Positions 34,601 to 44,551 of a DNA stretch of 64,000 nt are shown piece after piece; within the stretch, counting starts at the first letter, position 1; the number at the start of each line of letters is the position of its first letter. The DNA is from Orobanche coerulescens. Taxonomy: Eukaryota > Streptophyta > Magnoliopsida > Lamiales > Orobanchaceae. Below the pieces are notes generated by a model that searched no databases, was not told the origin of the DNA, and saw only the letters and a program-made list of their open reading frames with translations. Position numbers and translations under genes: made by a program. The stretch spans positions 151,886,096 through 151,950,095 of the forward strand of contig CM065802.1 of the NCBI GenBank assembly GCA_033398695.1, read 5' to 3'.

Positions 34601-35442
34601 ACTCGAAAATCACTTGAAGAACAAGAGATTGAGGGAACTTACCAAAGAAGAACAAGAAGAAGCCTCCAAACACCAAAGGAGCACCAACAAGCTTCCAACT
34701 TCAAGCTTCAATCCAAGCTAGGATGATCAAGATCGAGTTGGAAGGGGCTAAACATCAATAACAAGTCCAAGCGGATGATTCTAGAGAGATAAAATGTGTT
34801 TTGGTTCGTGAGGAAATGAAATACGAAACCAAGATAAATAGACTAACAAGTCCATTACGTACGTTATACGTCCATGCTAACGTACGTAAGGGCCTTTACG
34901 TACGCTATGTAAAAACAGTAACGTACGTAAAGCTAAACCCAAAACTAACTGAACTAAAATACGAAAGGCCTTAACGTACGTAAACAAAAACATATTACGT
35001 ACGTTAACAAGACCAGCATTACGTACGTAGAGCTCACCTCTTAACGTACGTAAGGGTCCGTTGACTGCAATAGTGAGATCCGATCGGAAGATGCTCGGGA
35101 CCCACCGGCCGAAAGTGACTACGAGGAAGGTTCCTGCCACCTACCAAGCATTACGTACGTAACCTTACAGGCATAAGGTACGTAATAGCAACACGCTAGC
35201 GTATGTAATGCTACACCCATAGCGTACGTTAAGGATATGAACTTAGCCAAAAAATCCAAACTCTCCAACCAACATTCAAATGACGAAACCAACCCGACGA
35301 CAAGTATAAATATTTCGATCCCGAAATATTCTAATACAATATTCATTGTATCATTCCAAAACAAAAATACTTGTACAATTCCAAATGAATACGTACAACT
35401 CAACAGTAACACGAAAAAAAAAAATTATCCCCGGATATTACA
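31640..35442 (-). repeat. Element E LTR 3 (3803 bp)
   Basis: Complete and in the 5' position for the minus-strand element, with the primer site at 31623-31634. Same module order as LTR 2: palindromes 35233-34855, TATA near 34840, donor at 34642, 79-bp array 33412-32950, 84-bp array 32740-32485, acceptor 32003-32004. It ends at 35442 next to GTGTT. Confidence 0.93.
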
Positions 35443-35447
35443 GTGTT
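35443..35447. other. Element E target-site duplication, right copy
   Basis: GTGTT directly after the terminal ATATTACA of LTR 3; matches 19643-19647. Confidence 0.9.
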
Positions 35448-35548
35448 GAGCTTCTGGAAACTGCAAAACGGTTCATTATCGAACTTAGCTTATGTTATTG
35501 TCACATCTTAGCATATTTATTTTCATTTCCTTGACTTGGCTCGTACCT

Positions 35549-35905
35549 TCATGGGTAATTTTTAGCATTTTCAAATTTATTTGGCCGTCTCAAAAGAAGA
35601 AATTCTATTGTGATCCTCTCGATTAAAAGCACAACAAAGTAGTTGAGTTGTTTTACAATTGAAATGATCACTTTTTCAGTCGGTCTCATCATATTCTTCA
35701 AAAGTCTTAATAGAGCCAACAACTTTCTTCGAAATTGTTGGTCCAAGAGTAATGACTTCCCAGATATAGATATCATTAGGCCAAACAAAAACTAATTTTT
35801 TTCTCCCAGGTCATAATGTTTGAACCGTCGAAGAAAGGAGGACGATTTAGAGCATTGCCTTCAAGAGTAGGAATATAAGCTATTTCTGGATCTTTTCTCT
35901 AATGA
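35549..35905 (-). pseudogene. Copia 2 gag N-terminal fragment
   Basis: Minus-strand text near 35880-35790 reads TLEGNALNRPPFFDGSNIMTW and continues EKKISFCL, a degenerate form of the conserved copia gag opening (PxFDGSNYxxWK). A stop and frameshift follow; a second frame to the left (KVIISIVKQLNYF) may be its continuation. It lies next to the LTR as expected for the 5' end of a minus-strand element. Confidence 0.65.
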
Positions 35906-36545
35906 ATGTTAGACCGATGAAAAAGATACCTCCCTAATACTAATTTTTAGATTGCTACGAGCACTAGAAGGGTGGTCGAATAATGTGCTGTTGAGTAATG
36001 AACTTTTTTTGCGCGGAACTAAATAAAATTGGAGTAATCAAAAGAAAAATGCAGAAAGTAAATGAAAAGGAATTGTTGCATAGGTCCGGCAATCCAAAAA
36101 CCTACATCCCCTATCTAGTTTTACTGAGTAGGCCTTTTCTCAAAATTATTGCACTTTATAGTTCAATGCCAACTCTATATAATAGCACTTTCAAGATTAA
36201 TGCCGAACTTCGATTCTTGATTTTCGGGCTCAAAAACAACCACAACTAAAACACTATAGTTTTTATGAGTACAAGACAATCTCATCAAAATTATAAGAGT
36301 TGTTCGAGTATAATTACCCGACTTACAGAATGATATCTCAGAATAATCAGATGATATCTTTGTGTTTGCAACAAATTATTTTGTTGTCAACTCCTCACAA
36401 AATCATCTATTTATAGACTTTAGGAGCCAAGTGACCATTAGCACAATTTTACTCATTATTGTATGTTAAACAGTGTCACTTGCATACGTTAATGGCATAG
36501 CGGTCGCTACCATAAAATCAGTCAAGTGACATCTAGTTGCTTATG

Positions 36546-36550
36546 GCTGG
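36546..36550. other. Element C target-site duplication, left copy
   Basis: GCTGG immediately before TGTAATGCCC; matched by GCTGG at 55214-55218 after the right LTR. Confidence 0.92.
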
Positions 36551-36689
36551 TGTAATGCCCGGATAAAATGGTGTATTTACCTTGTATTCGACCTTGTATT
36601 ATTCAAATTCGTGATGTTATTAATCGTAGATGGGTTTCCCGTATTCGTACCCTTACGTTTTTATATCTTCAACATTATGCATGCATGGT

Positions 36690-37113
36690 TCTGCACGTGC
36701 TTACGTACGCTACGGACTTGCACTTAACGTGCGCTAAGTCTGCTGTTTAACGTACGTTATATGTTGAGCTTAACATATGTAAGCTCAGTCAAGTCAAGAT
36801 CCGACAAGGGTCGGCGTGTGGGGATCGGATGAAGATTCTTGGAGATTGCCAGCATGAACCTGGACGGTTTTCCAGCCCATGCAAGTCAACGGCTTAGCAC
36901 ACGCTAAGAGAGATTTTTAACGTACGCTAAGGTCCTATATATTACGTACGTAACACCTATAGCCTAACGTACGTAAGCGTATGCCAGAAACAGTCCAGTG
37001 AGCTCTGGATGAGCGTTAACGCATGCTAATGTTCGAGTATAGCGTATGCTAACCATGGTACGTACGTAATGGGATTTGTTTAACGTACGTAATGGTTTAA
37101 AATCTATTTATAG
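36690..37113 (+). promoter_or_regulatory. Element C 5' LTR promoter: palindrome cluster and TATA box
   Basis: About a dozen motifs: TTACGTACGCTA, TTAACGTGCGCTAA, TTACGTACGTAA and similar, ending 20 bp before the TATA box. The 3' LTR has the same array at 52916-53312 with TATA at 53321-53330. Confidence 0.72.
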
Positions 37114-38061
37114 GACCCGACCCTTACTTTATTTCCCACTGTTACCTTGGCCGATTTTTGTGTTCTTGAGACTATCCCTCACCTCATATCCCGCATATCA
37201 TCATCTACATCTGATTTTGGGGAGCCTAGACCATGTGAATTGGTGAACAAGCTTCCGGTGAAGAGTTCATTCAAGGTTTTCTTTGTTCTTACATCTCTTA
37301 AGGTATGTTAACTCTACACCAAGATGAGGACTTTGCTCTTTATGAGTTTTTCCAGAGATTATTGAGTTTGTTTCGTCGTAATTAATCCAATACCATATTT
37401 AAAAGGATTGTATGGGTTGAATTAAGGTTTCCATGGTTAGAGTTGAGCCATAATCTTTACCAAACCTTAAGGATGAAATTTCTAAGATTGAACACACCTT
37501 GGTGGTCCTTTCGTAACACTCTTTTTATGAACAAATGTTGAGGATTTGGCCCTGTGTTAAATGAATTCGTGAAGTTGTATATAGAGAGTGTTCAATTATT
37601 ATACTTGCCTTTGATGAACTTGTGTAAATCTTCATAGATGAGTAGAACCTTGAAAGGATTATAAGAACAACCATTTTGAAGAATTTGTTAAGAAGAATCA
37701 ACCGCGGAAGAACAAGAATCGTAAGAGACGATTTAGCCTAGAACTAGAATGAACGTGATTATCTCATAATATTTCGATATAGCCACCGAACCGAGCATTC
37801 GAATTAGGAATCGGAATTTGAGTTTAGATCATGGAATATAATTATATGATGAATGTTCTTGAAATTTTAGATACCAACCTTGTGTTCCACTACAATCTCT
37901 TGAATTCACAAGTCTTTTTCCAAGCGTAGTACTCATCGTAAAATAGGACCAAGAACTGATTGTCCGTTATCAAAAATTCGTTTATAACTTTAGACGTTCG
38001 GGACTCATGCGTTAGTTTCGGGAAGATTATTGAAATTCTTGTTATTCCCTTGTACAAGGTG

Positions 38062-38066
38062 ATAGA
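38062..38066. other. Element D target-site duplication, left copy
   Basis: ATAGA before TGTAATACCC; matched at 46966-46970. The uninterrupted site GTGATAGATCGAGG is preserved in element C's right LTR near 54280. Confidence 0.95.
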
Positions 38067-38221
38067 TGTAATACCCGAGATTTCTGATATGTATTTGGAA
38101 CTTGTGATATTGTAATTGTTGCACTTTGATCTGAGTATTATTCTCCGTATTTCATAGTCCGGTGTTGTTGAGCGTATGATTTCATGAATGTGATTTAAAA
38201 ATTGTGTTTCTGCGCTTGTAG

Positions 38222-38546
38222 CGCACGCTTTCGTCTAAGTGTAGCGTACGCTAACTTGGATCCATAGCGCACACTACGAAGGAACCTTAGCGCACGCTGT
38301 ACGTGGTCAATATGATTGAGACGTGTTGGTAGGTGAGATCAGGCCGGGGATCTTGGTCGGATTATGTCGGGATGAACCTGGACGGCTTTCGGGAAAAAGC
38401 CAAGTCAACGCGTTAGCGCACGCTACTCACATGAGGGTAGCGCACGCTAAAGGCCGAGTACAGTGAAATCAGTAAGTTTCAAATAGCTGTTAGCGCACGC
38501 TATGAATATGGACTAGCGCGCGCTAATAACCATTTTCTATATATAG
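38222..38546 (+). promoter_or_regulatory. Element D 5' LTR promoter: GCGCACGC palindrome cluster and TATA box
   Basis: About eight TAGCGCACGCTA-type motifs (also TAGCGTACGCTAA and TAGCGCGCGCTAA) end 12 bp before the TATA box. The 3' LTR repeats this at 44703-45032. Confidence 0.72.
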
Positions 38547-38744
38547 GACAACATCCTTTTTCATATTTTCAGATTTTTCACTCCCCCATCCGAATTCTTG
38601 AACTTAGAAAGACACTCTCTTCATCCTAAACACTTAATATCAGCTTCCTAGCTCGTGTGGAAGATTGTAGATCATTGGGGATTGGTGTTCAAGCCTTCGG
38701 CATTGGATTACTTCGAATTCCTCCTTGTTCTTCACTACTTTGAG

Positions 38745-40172
38745 GTAAGTGATTCTTCACCAATACTAAGTACTAGTATGAAGAACGTTTTGATCATGAT
38801 TATCTAGTCAGTTAAATTCGTTAGTAGTCGAACATCATGTGTTAGAAGGATATTTTTGACGTTTCGGCACTTATTCATCGTATAATCCATTGAACCTTTT
38901 TAGTATATGGACTCCTAAGCATATTCATGTATCTTCAAACCGATTATGACCAGTAGGTGGAGATTATCAAGCTGTTATGTTTTACACATTGGAATCATGC
39001 GTTTTGTAATGTAGGACGAAGGGAACTTAGGATACTTTCTCGAGATCAAGATGAATTATGGTGTAGTAATGATGATACGTATCCTGGTGTCTCGTAGTCA
39101 TTTAATCAATAAAGATCTTTCATAAACCGTATGAGCATGATGTGCACGGAGTTGGTATGTATTAACACTGAGGATTTCATGAGTTTTCATCACCTTTAGC
39201 TCAAGTTTTTACCCAGTAGTGACTGCCATGCACGATTAGCGCACGCTAAGATGTATATATTAACGTGCGCTATCGGGAATGAGTAACGTACGCTACGTTG
39301 GGTACGTAACGTACGTTATATCATCAGGCAGGGTAGTCGGCTGTTCAGAGAAGACTGTCAGTACACAGCTAGCACACGCTAAACTTGGTTATTTGCGTAC
39401 GTTAACGGGTAGGCTTAACGCACATTACGTAGAGTATGTAGCGCGCGCTAAGTAGTTCAGGCAGAATTCATTTTTAGAGCTTGCGGCCATAAACCGGATT
39501 GTTAGACGTTCGTACGACTTGAGAGGAATTCTTTATTATTTCTTAGGTCCGAGCCTTGCATAGGGGACGATCGAGGGGCGGTGGCATACGGACGCGTGTC
39601 ATTTGTTGGAGTATTTCATTCTTGCCATTTTCGAGGCAAGTATCATATATTGAGTTTGATTTATATTGGAACTTTGACCATGCTTATGGTTTTGTTCATA
39701 TTGTCGAATATGAGATGTACTTCTGTAATTTCTCGTGGTATTTGTTGTTAGTTGTTCGTATTGATGAACATATTAAAATGCATATATGTATGCATAATTG
39801 ATTGGTTTATGGTATAAATGATCCGAGGGGATCATGAGGATCTATGCTGAGGGAGCTGGATCGAATGTCCACCATCCGTTGGTCCGACGGGATCATCATG
39901 GGGATCTATGCTGAGGGCGCTGGATCGCTGGACGGGTTTTCCACCATGTGTTGGTCCGACGAGATCATCATGGGGATCTATACCAAGGGCACTGGATCGC
40001 TGGATTACCCTGTATTGTGTTGATGGAATCGTGAGGATTCACATCGTTCGATTCCGATGACGGAAGTCCATTTTGCATGTTTTATGATGTACTGATGTTT
40101 TATGTATTATGATACTTGTACTAGCATTGTTTTGCTAACCCCTTCGGGGGTGGACATTGTTTTGATATTCAG
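38745..40172 (+). other. Candidate intron within element D 5' LTR
   Basis: Donor GAG/GTAAGTG lies about 200 bp after the TATA box. At the far end GCTAAC (branch-like, A at 40138) is followed by CCCC-TTCG-GGGG, a T-rich tract and CAG/GTAGCC. Branch to AG distance is 34 nt, normal for plants. The same signals exist in the other D LTR (45230-46656), C (53520-54917), B (13668-15790) and E (minus 28350-25802). Splicing is inferred, not shown. Confidence 0.45.
39820..40015 (+). repeat. GATC-rich tandem units in element D LTR
   Basis: About three units of 65-70 bp around GATCATCATGGGGATCTATG, GAGGGCGCTGGATCGCTGGA and CCACCATGCGTTGGTCCGAC. Also at 46310-46500 (D 3' LTR), 47225-47415 and 54560-54745 (C LTRs). 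Confidence 0.88.
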
Positions 40173-40486
40173 GTAGCCGAGGAGCGGGGAAGCAACCACA
40201 GTACCGACAGGACAATGAAACGGCTCAGTGATGTGGTTGATGTTTATCATTTTTGTGATTTGTCTTCTTGGTTCATTTAGTACTCGAGTACGTATGTTTT
40301 AATAATGTCATTTTCGATATGGTTGTATAAGTTAACTCATTGGATCAGTTGAACCAAATCTGTATTTCGAACTTCAGTTGTACGAGTGGATTATATTTAC
40401 ATTTCTTTTAAATTAGCCTTGTAAATCCTCCTAAAAGGGTTTACGGCGCTGTAATTATTCCGAATACCTCGGGGTGTTACAGAATA

Positions 40487-40498
40487 TGGTATCGGAGC
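40487..40498 (+). other. Element D primer-binding site (tRNA-iMet type)
   Basis: TGGTATCGGAGC, 5 bp after the LTR end, same variant as B and C. Confidence 0.9.
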
Positions 40499-40722
40499 TA
40501 AGATTCATGGATATCTTGGCAGTCGGGTTAGTTGGGTCTGTTTACATTATTTGATTATTGGTCATTTGTAACATCACTGCTGAGCCAGCATCGTCGTGTG
40601 GACCGTGGTTGTAAGTTTCCTAATCTCAAATACTACCGTTTTATTTAATTCATATTTTGTGAACATTGATGGACGTACTTTTAGAAAGTTTGCCCTAGAT
40701 ATTGAGTACTTGTGTTTACAGT

Positions 40723-43700
40723 ATGTTGAGGGGAGGTCGTGGATGCGGACGCGGTCGAGGATGCGGACGTGGAAATGCGAGACAAGAATATTCGGTGTCT
40801 ACCCCAGAAATAACCGCTAGCCGAATAGATTCCCATTCCGGGGGACAACAGGGATCATCAAATAATAATGCAGATCCTAACGTGCCGGGAGTGCTTCAGC
40901 AGGTGGTTGCTCAGATAAACCAGTTTGCTCAAGTTGTGTATGGCATGCAGACGGTGATGAGACAGCAGCATAACGTGGATAATCAGGGAGATAAATGGCT
41001 AACTGAGGTGATCAAATTGCATCCTCCGAAAAATTTGACGGTTCTGCCGAGACGCTTTCTTGGGATCACTGGCTGAAGGAGTTAGAGAAGATTTTTGCGG
41101 GGATTAACTGTCCCAACGACAGAAAGGTTCCGGTCGCCCAGTATCTTCTGACGGGGGAGGCTTTCGACTAGTGGGAGGCCATTCGACCTGAGGAGCATAA
41201 TGTCGACTGGACAGAGTTCAAATTAATGATGGAAGCGCAGTATTGTCCGCCCCCGGTTAGAGAGGCCCGAGTCCGGGAGTTTTTCTCACCACAAAATTCA
41301 GAGGCATCAGTGACAGACGTGATTAAGACCTTTAATCACCAGCTGACTTATGTGCGCCACTTGGTCAGGACCGAGGCGGAGAGGATTTTCCATTTTGACA
41401 TGCGAATGAAGCCGGAAATTCAGCAATATATGTCCGGATTTGAATGTACCACTTTGCGACAGTATTAGGACAAGGCGCTGGCCTATGATATGAAAGAGGC
41501 GGCAGTAGAGAAATCAACGGAAGCAATGAAAGCCGTAAAATTACTGAAGCAGGGATGTCATGGACTTTGGTGCTATGCTATGAGGAAAGAGTAAGGAGTA
41601 GAGCTCTCGTCTATTTCAGTTGTGAATGAGTTCTCAGATGTATTTCCTGACGAACTACCTGGGTTACCTCCGCAGAAAGAAGTGGAGTTCACTATCGAAT
41701 TAGAGCCTGGAGCAGCTCCTATTTCCAGAGCACCATACCGCATGGCGCCAACCGAGATGTATGAACTCAAGAAGCAACTGGAGGAATTGTTACAGAAGGG
41801 TTATATTCAACCTAGCGTTTCTCCTTGGGGAGCGCCCATTCTCTTTGTCCGGAAGAAAGACGGATCCCTCCGACTGTGTATTGATTACAGGGAGCTCAAC
41901 AAAGTGACAATCAAGAATAAGTATCCTATACCTCGGATCGACGACTTGTTTGATCAACTGCAGGGGGCAAGGGTATTCTCGAAGATTGACTTGCGATCAG
42001 GATACCATCAGTTGAGAATTAAGGAATCGGATATATCAAAGTCTGCTTTCAGGTCCCGGTACGGGCATTATGAGTTTGTAGTGATGCCATTTGGACTTAC
42101 AAATGCTCCTGCGGTATTCATGCAATTGATGAATCGGGTATTCTTAGAATACTTAGATAAATTTGTGGTCGACTTCATTGATGACATCTTGATATATTCG
42201 AAGGACACAGAGGAGCATGCCGAACATTTGCGTGTGGTTTTGAGCACCTTGAGGAAGGAACAGCTGTATGCGAAGCTTTCCAAATGCGAGTTCTGGATTA
42301 GGGAAGTAACTTTCCTTGGGCATGTGATATCAGCTGACGGAGTTCAAGTGGACCTGAAGAAAGTCGAAGCAATCTTGGAATGGGAAGCTCCTAATAACGT
42401 GAAGGAAGTCCGGAGTTTCTTAGGACTTGCTGGATATTATCGCCGTTTTGTAGAAGGATTTTCCAAAATTGCTCGTCCGCTCACTCAGCTATTACAGAAA
42501 ACTCAAAAGTTCACGTGGGATGAGAGATGCCAGGATGGTTTTGACGAACTTAAGAGGAGACTGACGACAGCACCTATATTAGCGTTACCAAAGGGAATTG
42601 ATGGAATCATGGTATACAACGACGCTTCAAGTCAGGGTCTGGGTTGTGTGTTGATGCAAAAGGATAAGGTGATTGCTTATGCTTCTCGGCAGTTGAAACC
42701 GTACGAGGTTAATTACCCGACTCATGATATGGAGCTAGCAGCTGTAGTCTTTGCATTGAAAATTTGGAGACATTATTTGTACGGCACTCATTGTCAGATC
42801 TTTACAGATCATAAGACCCTCAAGTACATTTTCAGCCAGAAGGAATTAAAAATGAGGCAGAGAAGGTGGCTGGAATTGATCAAGGATTACGACTTGGAGA
42901 TTCTCTACCATCCGGGTAAAGCAAACGTAGTAGTCGATGCTTTGAGCCGTAAACCTGTCTCTCTTCGAGTGTTGGAAGCACTTACATCCCAAATCAGCAT
43001 TCAACGGGAACTGGTCCGCGAAGGGATTGAAGTATGGGCACCAGGAATCCAAGGGCAACTATATGTGATGGAACTGACTTCATCACTAGTCGAGGAGATC
43101 AAATCTAAGTAGTTAAACGATTCTATGATCCTTCGGTTATGTGACGAAGTAAAGAAAGGAAAGGCCCCATGATTCGTGATACAAGATGATGGAGTTCTGA
43201 GATTTCAGAGTCGACTTTGCGTTCCCGATAATGAGGAATTGAGACGGACAATTCTGAAGGAAGCTCACAGCGCGCCCTATTCTATTCACCCGGGCAGCAG
43301 TAAAATGTATAAGGATCTAAAACAAAACTTCTGGTGGGGGAATATGAAGAAGGACGTAGCAGAGTACGTTTCGAAGTGTTTGACTTGTCAGCAGGTTAAG
43401 ATTGAACATCAGCGACCTGCCGGAATGTTAAAGCCGCTTCCGATCCCTGAGTGGAAGTGGGAGGATATCTCGATGGATTTCATCACCAGTATGCCAAGGA
43501 CCAAAACGGGAATGAACATGATTTGGGTTATAGTTGATCGACTAACCAAGTCGGCTCATTTCCTAGGAATTAAAGATACTTGGGGACCCGAGAGATTGGC
43601 GCAAGTATTCATTGCAGAGGTAGTCAGATTGCATGGGATGCCGAAGACCATTATTTCAGATCGAGATGGTTGCTTCGTGTTGCACTTCTGGAAGGCAGTT

Positions 43701-44516
43701 CACAGGGATTTGGGGACTGAGCTCAACTTTAGCACGGCTTATCATCCCCAAACGGACGGTCCGTCCGAAAGGACTATACAAACAGTAGAAGACATGCTTA
43801 GAGCTTGTGCCTTAGATTGGTCGACTGATTGGGAAGTTCATTTGCCGTTGATTAAATTCACCTACAATAACAGTTGGCATGCTTCTATTAAGATGGCACC
43901 ATTTGAAGCTTTGTACAGGAGAAGATGCCGATCACCCCTGTGCTGGGATGATTCTTCGGATTTGATCGGGACGGAACCGGAATTGATAGTTCAGACTCAA
44001 AAGAAGATAGCTTTGATTCGAGAGAGACTGTTGACTGCCCAGAGTCGACAGAAGTCTTATGCAGATGTAAGTCGTCGCCCTCTAGAGTTCGACGTTGGGG
44101 ACTATGTACTATTGAAGGTGTCTCCTACACGAGGGATTTTCCGTTTTGGGAGGAAAGGTAAGCTAAGTCCGAGATATATCGGGCCATTTGAGGTCCTCGA
44201 GAGAGTTGGGGATTTAGCATACAGGTTGGCCTTACCGCCATCGATGAGTCACGTTCACAATGTGTTTCACGTATCCCAATTGCGGAAGTATGTACCGGAC
44301 CCCAGTCACGTCATTGATTTTGACGAGATCGAGATAGCTAATGACGGCACCTACGAAAAGAGACCAATCAAGATACTTGAGAGTCGGATCAAACAATTGA
44401 GGAATAAACCAATACACTTGGTTAAAGTACAATGGTCACGACATGGAGCTGAAGAGGCCACTTGGGAAACAGAGGACAGTATGAAGGCTAGATATCCAGA
44501 GTTGTTATCATCTTAA
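40723..44516 (+). pseudogene. Element D gag-pol, knuckles and protease deleted
   Basis: Gag ATG at 40723 (MLRGGRGCGRGRG) reads to a frameshift near 41030, then continues as gag core (MMEAQYCPPPVREARVREFF at 41226) with TAG codons near 41169 and 41466. At about 41522 gag joins pol in frame: VEKSTEA is followed by [10 protein letters not shown], skipping about 0.84 kb that in C encodes both knuckles and protease. RT-RNase H reads 41622-43112 (RT boxes [29 protein letters not shown]; RNase [21 protein letters not shown]). A TAG at 43110 replaces a CAG. Integrase reads 43176-44516 with HHCC Zn site (H31, H38, C68, C71) and D101-D162-35-E198, then GPF and chromodomain (KILESRIKQLRNK, LVKVQWSRHG). 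Confidence 0.95.
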
Positions 44517-44518
44517 GT

Positions 44519-44551
44519 TTCGGGACGAAACTTCTTTTTAGGGAGGAAGGA
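44519..44551 (+). other. Element D polypurine tract
   Basis: GACGAAACTTCTTTTTAGGG then AGGAAGGA, directly before TGTAATACCC and 3 bp after the pol stop. Confidence 0.9.

Larger units (their letters stand above)
19648..35442 (-). mobile_element. Element E: gag-only LTR retrotransposon in a 3-LTR / 2-interior tandem
   Basis: Three direct LTRs (19648-23069, 25439-29149, 31640-35442) alternate with two interiors (23070-25438, 29150-31639), all on the minus strand. One 5-bp duplication (GTGTT) flanks the whole block. Each interior has an iMet primer site, one gag and a downstream 3' region, with no protease, RT or integrase. The simplest origin is unequal recombination between LTRs of sister or allelic copies of a single insertion. 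Copy 1 has lost 191 bp across its LTR/interior boundary and has two gag frameshifts. Copy 2 has a nearly intact gag. The block sits in the LTR of copia 1, which resumes at 35448. Confidence 0.92.
35448..36550 (-). mobile_element. Copia 1 LTR tail and copia element 2 (gag piece and LTR), cut by element C
   Basis: 35448-35540 continues copia 1 sequence after element E. From about 35549 to 35905 the minus strand shows a copia gag N-terminus. From 35962 (CACTAGAAGGGTGGTCGAAT) the LTR homologous to 18787-19210 begins. It runs to 36550, where element C inserted, and resumes at 55219. It contains GTATGTTAAAC and GCATACGTTAATGG motifs. Confidence 0.7.
36551..38066 (+). repeat. Element C 5' LTR, first part
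   Basis: Matches 52768-54285. Starts TGTAATGCCCGG. Palindrome cluster 36690-37100, TATA box CTATTTATAG (37104-37113), donor-like AAG/GTATGTT at 37303. Broken by element D at 38066 with duplication ATAGA. Confidence 0.92.
38067..40481 (+). repeat. Element D 5' LTR
   Basis: TGTAATACCCGAG to GGGGTGTTACA. GCGCACGC-type palindromes at 38222-38525, TATA box CTATATATAG (38537-38546), donor GAG/GTAAGTG (38745), a second palindrome cluster (39234-39455), GATC-rich array (39820-40015), CTAAC with UUCG hairpin (40135-40150), acceptor CAG (to 40172). Confidence 0.95.

Noticed and set aside
39556..39801. 81-codon frame (also 46041-46286) starting MHRGRSRG, seemingly conserved
   Set aside because: It is inside the LTR and conserved only because both LTRs are the same sequence; it is not kept in the related LTR of C.
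41622..44516. Endogenous pararetrovirus (caulimovirus-like) as source of the RT
   Set aside because: An integrase with HHCC and DD35E, a chromodomain, LTRs and a target-site duplication are present; movement and coat protein genes are absent.
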